The notes under the pieces were generated by a model, which saw nothing but the letters and a program-made list of their open reading frames with translations, searched no databases and was not told where the DNA came from. Source: an uncultured Clostridia bacterium (GTDB taxonomy: Bacteria; Bacillota; Clostridia; JAAYHZ01). From it: a stretch of DNA of 48,823 nucleotides. Within the stretch, counting starts at the first letter, position 1. Every line of letters starts with the position of its first letter. Below are positions 8,562 through 16,205 of this stretch, piece by piece. The stretch covers positions 1-48,823 of the forward strand of contig CALCRE010000060.1 of the NCBI GenBank assembly GCA_937894465.1, given 5' to 3'. Position numbers and translations under genes: made by a program.

Positions 8562-9281
8562 TCAAATTCTAAAGCCGATTGTTAACTGCATTTTAAAGAT
8601 TGTTCTAAAAGTGTTATCACTTGAAGAGATCACTGTCTTATCATTTTCAACATCTTCTGTTTCACATTCTAATGCCGCTGCCTGCAATTTTTGTTCTTCC
8701 ACATTGATCATATGTGTTAAGACCGCTTCCGTCAAGGCTATGGATTCTGTTGATTCAGGAACGTTATTACTCAATAATGACAATTCTGCATAAATGAATC
8801 CGCAAAAAACCGATGTGATAACATTCGTCTCGGTTTTTAATACCATTTTTATAGGATCTGTCCATAGTTTTTTATTCATCTTAAAACAGATACTGATCCG
8901 ATCCTGGATATAGTTACCGCCAATAACATCATCACCGTATGGTGTATCATCAAACGACAAAGAAATACATTCGGAACGGGGCTGCGTTTCCATAAAAGCA
9001 CAGAGGTCCGAAAACACCATGGTGACCGGGGCATTCCCAATATCTTCTTGATCCATATAGGTTATTTTCATTGAACAATCGGTGATATCCAAATCCGTTA
9101 TATCCGTGCAGAAATTCATGTGTATATGACCGATTTCCCTTTTGTTAGAATTCATATGAGAGCGTTGAATTGTATACTGGAATTCCGAAGTTTTTTCTCT
9201 GTTTGAAAGAACAGGTTTCAAAACAGATATGTTCCAACCGTTTTCCGCATCAACTTCGCTGCAAACTTTATTCTTTGACAT
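8562..9281 (-). CDS. Hypothetical protein, 239 aa
   Basis: Start placed at ATG 9281 because AAGGAGGTGC lies just before it; a frame-open ATG at 9347 has no such site. No recognised family. The sequence is soluble and acidic, beta-rich in the first two thirds (for example 'ISLSFDDTPYGDD', 'CFKMNKKLW'), followed by a helical segment around 'EAVLTHMINVEEQKLQAAALECE' and a short beta tail 'FRTIFKMQLTIGFRI'. No membrane segment or catalytic motif is visible. Alone on its transcript, with a perfect 8-bp inverted repeat in its 5' leader (9299-9330). Confidence 0.7.
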   Translation of the reverse strand: MSKNKVCSEVDAENGWNISVLKPVLSNREKTSEFQYTIQRSHMNSNKREIGHIHMNFCTDITDLDITDCSMKITYMDQEDIGNAPVTMVFSDLCAFMETQPRSECISLSFDDTPYGDDVIGGNYIQDRISICFKMNKKLWTDPIKMVLKTETNVITSVFCGFIYAELSLLSNNVPESTESIALTEAVLTHMINVEEQKLQAAALECETEDVENDKTVISSSDNTFRTIFKMQLTIGFRI

Positions 9282-9298
9282 ATTAGCACCTCCTTGTC

Positions 9299-9330
9299 TT
9301 GTATAGTGGCGATACAAATGATCTATACAA
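9299..9330. promoter_or_regulatory. Inverted repeat in the leader of the 239-aa gene
   Basis: TTGTATAG (9299-9306) and CTATACAA (9323-9330) are perfect 8-bp arms 16 bases apart, ending 6 bases before the ribosome site. Could be an operator for a dimeric repressor or a leader hairpin. Confidence 0.35.
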
Positions 9331-9379
9331 TATATTCCCTTGCACATAATCGGTGCTTTTGTTTGATTTAATAAAATGA

Positions 9380-9394
9380 TTGAGAACCGTCCCC
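9380..9394 (-). repeat. Dispersed 15-bp element, single copy
   Basis: TTGAGAACCGTCCCC on the plus strand, i.e. GGGGACGGTTCTCAA on the minus strand; identical to the copies at 16190 and 22997. This is the only copy not placed at the 3' end of a gene. Confidence 0.85.
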
Positions 9395-9408
9395 GCTCAT
9401 ATTATAAT
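9380..9408 (+). promoter_or_regulatory. Promoter of the ABC exporter operon, -35 box inside the dispersed repeat
   Basis: TTGAGA (9380-9385), exactly 17 bases, TATAAT (9403-9408), 32 bases before the first ABC gene. The -35 box is the first six bases of the dispersed element. Confidence 0.65.
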
Positions 9409-9440
9409 ACATTTAACGCTTTAATGAGGGAATTAAATTT

Positions 9441-11159
9441 ATGAGTATATATGGTAAGTATTTTAGAAAATACAAATATCCGTTCTTGGTAGCGGTTTTG
9501 TGTGTTGCTTTAGAAGGGGTATGCGATTTACTCGGCCCTACTTTGATGTCCAACATCATCAACAAGGGAATAGAGAAACAAATGATGTCCGAAGTTTATC
9601 GTTGGGGTGGATTGATGTTGCTAGTGACTCTATTTGGTGCATTTTTCGCAGTGACCAGGAATATTTTCGCCAGCAAAACCTCTCAAAGAATGGGAGCTGA
9701 TTTACGATATGATTTGTTCAAAAAAATCATTAGTTTTTCAGAAGAAGGATCTGATAAGATAGAAAGCGGATCATTAATTACACGAATGACCAATGATACC
9801 GCTCAAGTCATTCAATTTGTGAACGGGATCATGCGTATTTTTTTAAAAGCTCCGATCACCTGTATAGGAAGTATAATCTTCGCGAGTATTCTAAATTTTC
9901 GCCTAAGTTTAATCATTTATGGAGTAGTGGCGGCGGTAGCCGTTCTCATCACCATCAGCATGAAGCTAAGTTACCCTAGGTTTTCCAAGCTACAAGCAGC
10001 AAGGGATAAAATGAATATTGTTGTGCAAGAATATCTTATTGGTGTTCGAGTAGTAAAAGCTTTCGGTACATATAAAGAAGAGACGGAAAAGTTTCATGAT
10101 ACGAATGACTCATTAATGAAAAGAAGTGTATCATCTCAAATGGTTATCACTCTTATTTCTCCCATTATTAATCTAACCGTAGGTATAGGAACTGTCGCAG
10201 TCGTTTATCTCGGTAGTATTCTGTTTCCAATGCAACTTGCCGAACCCGGAGATATCACCGCATTTATTATTTATATGGCACAAATTCTTTCCTCTTTGAT
10301 TATGATCACCAATGTATTCAATGTATTCGTTCGAACCAAGGCTTCCACTGCACGTATTAAAGAAGTATTGGACAGTTCCGAAGACTTTTCAGAAACAGGC
10401 GAAAAGAAAAAAATTACCGGTGACATTGAGTTTCGAAATGTTACTTTTGCCTACCCCGCTGGTAGCGGTGTCCCGGCTGTTAGAAACCTTTCTTTAGTGA
10501 TTGAGCACGGCCAAAACCTTGCCATCATCGGACCGACCGGAAGTGGGAAATCTACCGTTGCATGGCTTTTATTACGGTTTTACGATGTGGACAACGGTCA
10601 GATTTTGATCAACGGTCAAGATATCCGTCAATTGAATGTAAAATCTTTACGAAATCAAATTGCCTTGGTACCGCAAAACCCAATGCTCTTTTCCGGAACC
10701 ATTTCCGAGAACATCAAATGGGGAGATAAACAAGCAACAAACGACTCCATCGATCAAGTTGTAAAAAAGGCTGAAGCCGGTTTCATTTATAACATGCCAA
10801 ACCAATACGACAGTATACTAGGAAGTTCCGGTGTCAATATTTCGGGTGGGCAAAAGCAACGGATCTCCATTGCACGGGGATTAATCAAAGACTCCCCCAT
10901 TCTAATTTTAGATGATGCAACAAGCGCTCTTGATGCCGTCACCGAATCCAAAGTCCGACAAAACTTAAAATCAGATCAAATGGAACGAACGGTTATCACA
11001 ATCACACAGCGTATCGGTACAGCCATGTCATCTGATAAGATCCTTGTAATGGATAACGGCAATAGTGTCGGTTTCGGAACCCACGATGAACTGATGAAAG
11101 AATGCCCGATGTATAAAGATATTTACAAATTACAAATAGAAGGCAGCAAGGAGGCGTGA
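9441..11159 (+). CDS. Heterodimeric ABC exporter, subunit with degenerate ATPase site
   Basis: 572 aa: six-helix type-IV exporter membrane domain (about residues 12-310) then the nucleotide-binding domain. Walker A GPTGSGKST at 364-372, signature SGGQ at 468-471, Walker B LILDDATSALD with Asp492 where the catalytic Glu should be, and Gln523 (TQR) in place of the switch His. This is the pattern of the non-catalytic subunit of heterodimeric multidrug exporters such as BmrC/BmrD or LmrCD. Stop and next start are 1 base apart, so the partner is made from the same message. Start ATG 9441 after GAGGG. Likely exports drugs, peptides or lipids; substrate unknown. Confidence 0.92.
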   Translation: MSIYGKYFRKYKYPFLVAVLCVALEGVCDLLGPTLMSNIINKGIEKQMMSEVYRWGGLMLLVTLFGAFFAVTRNIFASKTSQRMGADLRYDLFKKIISFSEEGSDKIESGSLITRMTNDTAQVIQFVNGIMRIFLKAPITCIGSIIFASILNFRLSLIIYGVVAAVAVLITISMKLSYPRFSKLQAARDKMNIVVQEYLIGVRVVKAFGTYKEETEKFHDTNDSLMKRSVSSQMVITLISPIINLTVGIGTVAVVYLGSILFPMQLAEPGDITAFIIYMAQILSSLIMITNVFNVFVRTKASTARIKEVLDSSEDFSETGEKKKITGDIEFRNVTFAYPAGSGVPAVRNLSLVIEHGQNLAIIGPTGSGKSTVAWLLLRFYDVDNGQILINGQDIRQLNVKSLRNQIALVPQNPMLFSGTISENIKWGDKQATNDSIDQVVKKAEAGFIYNMPNQYDSILGSSGVNISGGQKQRISIARGLIKDSPILILDDATSALDAVTESKVRQNLKSDQMERTVITITQRIGTAMSSDKILVMDNGNSVGFGTHDELMKECPMYKDIYKLQIEGSKEA

Positions 11160-11160
11160 T

Positions 11161-13020
11161 ATGGCCCAACAACAACCAAGACAAGATACAAAGGTTCCGT
11201 CATTAAGCAACAGGCCGGCTGGTGGAGGTGCAGGTCGTTTTGCACCGAATGCAAAACCTAAAAACGCAAAGGGAACACTTTTAAGAATTATAAAGATATA
11301 CATGCAATGGGGTAAAACTATATTAGTCGCTATGTTGCTTACGGCCATTGCATCCGGTATTGCCGTAAGTATACCCTACTTTACCGGTAAAACATTTAAT
11401 ACCTTTGATTTACAAACACGTACTGTAAATATTGATGACCTTCTTCGCTTTTTATTAATCCTATTGTCACTTCATGTGTGTTCTTTGACCATCTCATGGA
11501 TCAACGGGATCATTATGCTAAAGGTGTCTCAGAAATTAGTGTTCACGATACGTAATGAAGTGTTTTCCAAAATGCAAAAGCTTCCCTTACAGTTTTATGA
11601 TACCCGCTCACATGGAGATACCATGAGTAGAATCACCAATGACGTGGATAATATTAGCTCCACCATCGCACAAACCACAACTCAATTAGTGTCCAGTATA
11701 CTGACTTTAGCTGGATCATTGATTGTGATGATTTCATTGAGTATTCCTCTCACACTGATTGTTTTATTGGTAATTCCCCTTGTTGCATTGTTAACGAAAT
11801 CCATCGCATCGAAAAGCCGTGCATATTTTAGAGCGCAGTCTAAAAGTTTGGGGGAATTAAACGGTGTAATTGAAGAGAATATCCAAGGACTAAAGATGGT
11901 AAAAGCTTTTGGAAAGCAACAAGATATGCTTAATCAATTTAACGGCATTAACGAACAATTATATGACAACAGTAAAAAAGCTATGATATGGTCCGGATAT
12001 ATGATGCCATTAATGAATGTAATCAATAATTTTGTATTTGCTTTGGTTTCCATCATTGGCGGTATATTGACCATAGAGCAAGGCTTAGTGATTGGCACGG
12101 TAGTTAGCTTTTTAAGTTATTCCAAGCAATTTGCTTTTCCTTTAAATGCTATTGCCGGTATGTTTAACACCATACAATCTGCTTTAGCAGGTGCCGAACG
12201 TGTTTTTGAGTTGTTCGACAGTAAAGAAGAACCTTCTGATCTTCAAGATGCCATTGATATAAAGAACCCAAAAGGGTACGTAGTATTTGATGATGTAAGC
12301 TTTTCCTATAAAATCAATCCTGTCTTAAAAAATATATCATTCCATGTCAATGCAGGTGAGGTGATTGCATTAGTGGGTGAAACCGGTGCAGGTAAGACAA
12401 CCGTAGTGAACTTGTTGACACGATTTTATGATGCGGATAGCGGAGTGATACATATAGACGGAATCCCTATTCATGATATAAAAAGAAACAGTTTGAGAAA
12501 ATGTTTCTCGGTTGTTTTACAAGACACATCACTATTTAGTGGAACGATTTTGGAGAACATCCGCTATTCTCAGCCTGATGCGACAGAACAACAGGTGATC
12601 AAAGCAGCTAAAATAGCGCATGCACATGATTTTATCGACAAGCTTCCTAATGGATATCATACCATGGTTTCCGGATCTACCGACAACTTAAGCCAAGGAC
12701 AGCGCCAGCTCATATCCATCGCACGAGCAGTTTTAAGTGAAAGTCCTATATTGATCTTAGATGAAGCCACCAGCAGTGTTGATACCAAAACCGAGAAGGA
12801 TATCCAAAAAGCTTTGTTAGGATTGATGAAAAATCGTACCAGCTTCCTTATCGCCCACCGATTATCCACCATCAGAGATGCAAATCACATTATGGTGATC
12901 GGTAATGGCTCCATATTAGAAAGAGGAAACCATAAAACCTTGATGCAACATAAAGGTCATTATTATGAAATGGTGACAAGTCAAACTCAGATTAGGGACA
13001 GTTCTCAACAAATTTTATAA
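11161..13020 (+). CDS. Heterodimeric ABC exporter, catalytic subunit
   Basis: 619 aa with a Gly/Pro-rich N-terminal tail (about residues 1-40) before the membrane domain. Walker A GETGAGKTT at 406-414, Walker B LILDEATSS with catalytic Glu535 and switch His566 (IAHR), all canonical. Its signature is LSQGQ (510-514), altered from LSGGQ. In the heterodimer this signature faces the degenerate Walker A/B of the first subunit, so one composite site is degenerate in every element and the other is intact. RBS AAGGAGGCG overlaps the end of the first gene. The last codons contain a copy of the dispersed repeat (12995-13008), giving the tail '...RDSSQQIL'. Confidence 0.92.
   Translation: MAQQQPRQDTKVPSLSNRPAGGGAGRFAPNAKPKNAKGTLLRIIKIYMQWGKTILVAMLLTAIASGIAVSIPYFTGKTFNTFDLQTRTVNIDDLLRFLLILLSLHVCSLTISWINGIIMLKVSQKLVFTIRNEVFSKMQKLPLQFYDTRSHGDTMSRITNDVDNISSTIAQTTTQLVSSILTLAGSLIVMISLSIPLTLIVLLVIPLVALLTKSIASKSRAYFRAQSKSLGELNGVIEENIQGLKMVKAFGKQQDMLNQFNGINEQLYDNSKKAMIWSGYMMPLMNVINNFVFALVSIIGGILTIEQGLVIGTVVSFLSYSKQFAFPLNAIAGMFNTIQSALAGAERVFELFDSKEEPSDLQDAIDIKNPKGYVVFDDVSFSYKINPVLKNISFHVNAGEVIALVGETGAGKTTVVNLLTRFYDADSGVIHIDGIPIHDIKRNSLRKCFSVVLQDTSLFSGTILENIRYSQPDATEQQVIKAAKIAHAHDFIDKLPNGYHTMVSGSTDNLSQGQRQLISIARAVLSESPILILDEATSSVDTKTEKDIQKALLGLMKNRTSFLIAHRLSTIRDANHIMVIGNGSILERGNHKTLMQHKGHYYEMVTSQTQIRDSSQQIL
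12995..13008 (+). repeat. Dispersed element copy inside the end of the ABC gene
   Basis: GGGACAGTTCTCAA, preceded by A instead of G, matches GGGGACGGTTCTCAA at 13 of 15 positions. It encodes residues near the C-terminus and ends 12 bases before the end of the stop codon, in the sense direction of the gene. Confidence 0.55.
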
Positions 13021-13033
13021 CAAATATTAAAAA

Positions 13034-13066
13034 GAAAACCGGTTTTACTTTGATAAAACCGGTTTC
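13034..13066. terminator. Bidirectional terminator between convergent genes
   Basis: AAAACCGGTTTTA (13035-13047) and TAAAACCGGTTT (13054-13065) form a 12-bp stem with a 6-nt loop. Each arm is also a palindrome around ACCGGT. It separates the ABC operon from the convergent ADP-ribosylglycohydrolase operon. Confidence 0.75.
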
Positions 13067-13107
13067 ATTAACTTAACAGATATGCCCATATGCTTTTTTC
13101 TATCTGA

Positions 13108-14412
13108 TTACAAGCGCCATATAAAGGATGCCTGTTTCGAAAAACGATTCAGTAAATCGGATATCTTAAATTCCCTGCAATCATTCATGTAAGTGTGTAC
13201 TTTGTCGTTAAAACCGGCATACCAGTGTTCCGGTAGTTTTTCAAAGCCTGAAAGAGCACCTGCAATGCTACCTGCCGTAGCTCCATTACAATCATTGTCT
13301 AAGCCCATTGCAACGGTTTGGGATAAAACTTTTGTCAAATCATCTCTGCCTATCATTAAACCGAATATTGTCAGGACAGCATTATTAACAGTATGTACTC
13401 CGCTCATACCTTGATACCTATTATCAACAATTTCCCGGGCTTGGCGATAATCGTGTACATTTTTACCTTCCTGGATCGCCCAAGCAATCTCTTTTGCCAA
13501 TGTGCAATTCTCCGGTATTTCCGTCAATCCGATTCTTAACGCTTCCTCTAAATCGTCGGTTGTAAAAGCAGCTGAAATAACTGCCGCAAAATACATAGCA
13601 CCATAAATACCTGTCCTTCTATGGCTGAGCATAGCATCAGTCCAAGCCATTTGCGCAGCCTTCTCCGGCCATCCCGGTGCCATATATCCCCAAGGATCCG
13701 AGCGTATATATGCACCGATCCACAACTGATAGGGGTTATCCTTTTCCCCACATTGATCTGCCGGTATACCCTTCTTTAAATTCTTTAATGCTATATCCTC
13801 GGCGGTATAAGCAACAGGAAGATATTTCACCCATGCTTGTCCAACATTTTCAACTGTAAAGTCCGTACCGTATTGTTCGGCAATCAATAATCCTAAAATA
13901 GTGTATGTTATATCGTCATCTACCGGAACACCGTCCATTTGGTAGCGTAAATATTCTTTTCTTTTGCTGACGCCATAACGTACAGTATCAGGATCCGGTA
14001 TATCCGTCCAATAATCGGTGGGTGGAAATGGTTGATTACATTCTTTAGACCATTCTTCCATTTTTGATATGGGCCATGCCTCAACGATTGCCCCTAATGT
14101 ACAACCTGCCATTCGAGCTAAAAAAGAGCCTTTCAATTTGTCCATATAGATTTCTTCTTTGAAATCATGCCAAATCTTTCTCGGTCCGTCCGGTCGAAGC
14201 TTTTTAATGTCATCTAAAGAATTCGGTTCATTAAAAACCGAATCGGATTCTTCCGGTAGATTATTCACATAATTAATACATGATTTCAATGTATCCTCTA
14301 TTTGTATTAGAGCATGATCAATTCCTATCCCGCCGTTTTCAACTTTCCTCTTTGTGTATAGCTCTAGCTTTCTAAATAGATTCCATATTACATCTGTGTT
14401 TGGATATTTCAT
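13108..14412 (-). CDS. ADP-ribosylglycohydrolase (DraG/ARH) family protein
   Basis: 434 aa from ATG 14412, 6 bases after GGGGG; another ATG at 14418 touches the ribosome site. An N-terminal helical extension (about 90 residues) precedes the ARH fold, which starts at 'LARMAGCTLGAIVEAW' (about 98-113). Metal-binding motifs are visible: 'VDDDITYTILGLLIAE' (about 164-179) and 'NDCNGATAGSIAGALSG' (about 375-391), which supply the Mg-ligand Asp residues. The family removes ADP-ribose from proteins or small molecules or hydrolyses related N-glycosides. Last gene of an operon with the M24-like protein and YjbQ, 27 bases after yjbQ. A nucleoside- or ribose-linked substrate is likely; the true one is unknown. 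Confidence 0.88.
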   Translation of the reverse strand: MKYPNTDVIWNLFRKLELYTKRKVENGGIGIDHALIQIEDTLKSCINYVNNLPEESDSVFNEPNSLDDIKKLRPDGPRKIWHDFKEEIYMDKLKGSFLARMAGCTLGAIVEAWPISKMEEWSKECNQPFPPTDYWTDIPDPDTVRYGVSKRKEYLRYQMDGVPVDDDITYTILGLLIAEQYGTDFTVENVGQAWVKYLPVAYTAEDIALKNLKKGIPADQCGEKDNPYQLWIGAYIRSDPWGYMAPGWPEKAAQMAWTDAMLSHRRTGIYGAMYFAAVISAAFTTDDLEEALRIGLTEIPENCTLAKEIAWAIQEGKNVHDYRQAREIVDNRYQGMSGVHTVNNAVLTIFGLMIGRDDLTKVLSQTVAMGLDNDCNGATAGSIAGALSGFEKLPEHWYAGFNDKVHTYMNDCREFKISDLLNRFSKQASFIWRL

Positions 14413-14445
14413 TTTCATCCCCCTTTATGGGTGTTTTTTAACTTT

Positions 14446-14838
14446 TTAACCTTTTATGATTTTTACAAAAATGCTCCTGCTTCTTGGACCATCAAATTCA
14501 CAAAAATATATACCTTGCCATGTGCCTAACATCAGACTTCCGTTTTCAATGATCACTGTGCACGATGAACCGGTCAATGTAGCCTTGAGATGCGCATGAG
14601 AATTCCCTTCCATGTGTAGATATTGACCTTTCACGGGATATGTTTGATTCAAACCGGAAATGATATCTGTGATCACATCAGGATCGGCATCCTCATTAAT
14701 CGTTACTCCGGCGGTAGTATGCGGTACAAACACCATAACAATTCCATCTTTGATTCCTGTTTCCGTCACTGCTTTTTTAACAATGGATGTAATATCATAA
14801 AAGTCCTGATTTTTTATTGTCCTAATATGATATATCAT
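14446..14838 (-). CDS. yjbQ: YjbQ family protein (UPF0047)
   Basis: 130 aa, complete for the family. Conserved blocks: 'VFVPHTTAGVTINEDAD' (about residues 41-57), 'EGNSHAHLKATLTGSS' (about 77-92) and 'GTWQGIYFCEFDGPR' (about 105-119), with the His residues that line the trimer pocket. E. coli YjbQ has weak thiamine-phosphate synthase activity in vivo, but its true reaction is unsettled. The start codon overlaps the stop of the upstream M24-like gene by 4 bases (ATGA), so translation is coupled. Operon: M24-like, yjbQ, ADP-ribosylglycohydrolase. Confidence 0.92.
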   Translation of the reverse strand: MIYHIRTIKNQDFYDITSIVKKAVTETGIKDGIVMVFVPHTTAGVTINEDADPDVITDIISGLNQTYPVKGQYLHMEGNSHAHLKATLTGSSCTVIIENGSLMLGTWQGIYFCEFDGPRSRSIFVKIIKG

Positions 14839-16010
14839 ATTGATTTGTCTCCTAAGAATAAACTGTTCATTTTCTCACTAAAAGGAACAGAACCTTTTTC
14901 AGTGATTAAATAAGCTGTTTCGATACGAACTCCGTTGAAATCCGGATGTCCGAAAAAGCTGACATCAACGCAAACCGTCATACCCGGAACCAGCAAATCT
15001 GTACTATTTGGACCAAAGAAGGGAGCTTCGGCTTCCATGATACCGGTGGTATGTGCAAACGGGCAAACTAAATAAGGAAGATAACCGATTTTATCAAAAT
15101 ATGCTCTTGCAGGCGCATCGATTTCTTTACCGATTTTTCCCGGGACCAATTGCCGTTTGGTTAAGTACAAAGCTTCTTTCATATGTTTAATACATTCCTT
15201 TTGCTGTGGTGTATATTCTCCGGATACAGGTAACGTATCTCCGAAAACTCCGCTATACCCCTTCCATCTCGGAGAGATCCCCAGCATTACCATTTCTCCG
15301 TTTTCCATCACTTTATCCATGGCAGTAGGCACAACAGCATTGGACCTTTTTCCGCTACCTACAATAGTCTTGAAAGCAAACCCGTTTGCACCGAGAGCAC
15401 GTGCTGCCGCTTCTCCTGCCGCTGCAACCTCAAATTCTGCAGCACCGGGTTTTATTTTTTCAATCATAGCATCGTACGCAACATCTGCTAATCGAAAGGC
15501 TTGTTTCATCTGTTCAATTTCCCATTTGCTTTTTACATAACGAAGCCTTAGAAACTCATCGGTGATATCAACAAGCTCAACACCCTTAAAATTTTCTGCA
15601 ACTTCTTTATATACGGAAACCGGCATCTGAGCTGCACCCACCATACCTATTCTTTTTACAGGCTTTCCTTCGCTGATTTCATTAAATAGCTCTGTAAAAT
15701 TAATTATGGTTGCATTTGGATATTCTTCATCCGGAACCATAAAAACAGGGAGATTTCGGGTTTCGCGGATGGCACTATCTTGTTTTGCGAAAGGTTCACT
15801 TTCGGGACCGCCAAGAATGATAGGTGCTCCATCTTTAGGTACCAAAACAGCCCCGCTTTCAAATTGAGGACACCAAGCGGTCAAATACCAACCGTTTGCA
15901 ATATTGAATTCATCGTAATAGATAAAAGCAAAGTCAAGTCGGTTCTTTTCAAGAATGTTTTTTACCTTCAATATTCTGTCGCTGTGTTCTTTAGATTCAT
16001 AATAAACCAT
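14835..16010 (-). CDS. M24 (pita-bread) fold protein lacking the metal-binding aspartates
   Basis: 391 aa with a creatinase-like N-terminal domain (about residues 1-150) and an M24 C-terminal domain. The metal ligands of aminopeptidase P/Met-AP are mostly changed: the two Asp of the D.G...SD.T region read 'MLGISPRWKGYSGVFGD', the first Glu is Asp in 'VCVDVSFF', while the His (FAHTTG, about 324) and the last Glu (VRIET) remain. It therefore looks metal-independent, as in creatinase, which uses the same fold to open a C-N bond. Start ATG 16010 after GGAGGTG; promoter at 16072-16100. First gene of the operon with yjbQ and the ADP-ribosylglycohydrolase. A small C-N-linked substrate rather than a peptide is my inference. 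Confidence 0.85.
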   Translation of the reverse strand: MVYYESKEHSDRILKVKNILEKNRLDFAFIYYDEFNIANGWYLTAWCPQFESGAVLVPKDGAPIILGGPESEPFAKQDSAIRETRNLPVFMVPDEEYPNATIINFTELFNEISEGKPVKRIGMVGAAQMPVSVYKEVAENFKGVELVDITDEFLRLRYVKSKWEIEQMKQAFRLADVAYDAMIEKIKPGAAEFEVAAAGEAAARALGANGFAFKTIVGSGKRSNAVVPTAMDKVMENGEMVMLGISPRWKGYSGVFGDTLPVSGEYTPQQKECIKHMKEALYLTKRQLVPGKIGKEIDAPARAYFDKIGYLPYLVCPFAHTTGIMEAEAPFFGPNSTDLLVPGMTVCVDVSFFGHPDFNGVRIETAYLITEKGSVPFSEKMNSLFLGDKSI

Positions 16011-16071
16011 AACGCACCTCCAAATAAATACATTTCATTCTAATCGCTCATATAAATACCAATTTATATCT

Positions 16072-16100
16072 AATATATCGTTTATGTTTTCATTAGTCAA
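16072..16100 (-). promoter_or_regulatory. Sigma-A promoter of the M24-like/yjbQ/ARH operon
   Basis: Minus strand: TTGACT (16100-16095), 17 bases, TATATT (16077-16072), about 60 bases before the start codon. Five of six and five of six matches to consensus. Confidence 0.65.
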
Positions 16101-16120
16101 ATAGAATTAAATGAAAATGA

Positions 16121-16153
16121 AGAAGCCGGCTTTGATAAACATAAAACCGGCTT
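16121..16153 (-). terminator. Terminator downstream of aspS
   Basis: AAGCCGG (16123-16129) and CCGGCTT (16147-16153) pair, and on the minus strand the stem is followed by CTTCATTTTC. It lies about 50 bases after the aspS stop, ahead of the next operon's promoter. Confidence 0.5.
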
Positions 16154-16189
16154 TGAAAATCTTGTCTGCATTTAACTTTGAACAAAAAG

Positions 16190-16204
16190 TTGAGAACCGT
16201 CCCC
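16190..16204 (-). repeat. Dispersed 15-bp element right after the aspS stop
   Basis: TTGAGAACCGTCCCC on the plus strand; on the coding strand GGGGACGGTTCTCAACTTTTT begins 1 base after the aspS stop codon. Confidence 0.85.
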
Positions 16205-16205
16205 T

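Noticed and set aside
8562..9347. A start at 9347 for the 239-aa protein
   Set aside because: No ribosome site; ATG 9281 has AAGGAGGTGC just before it.
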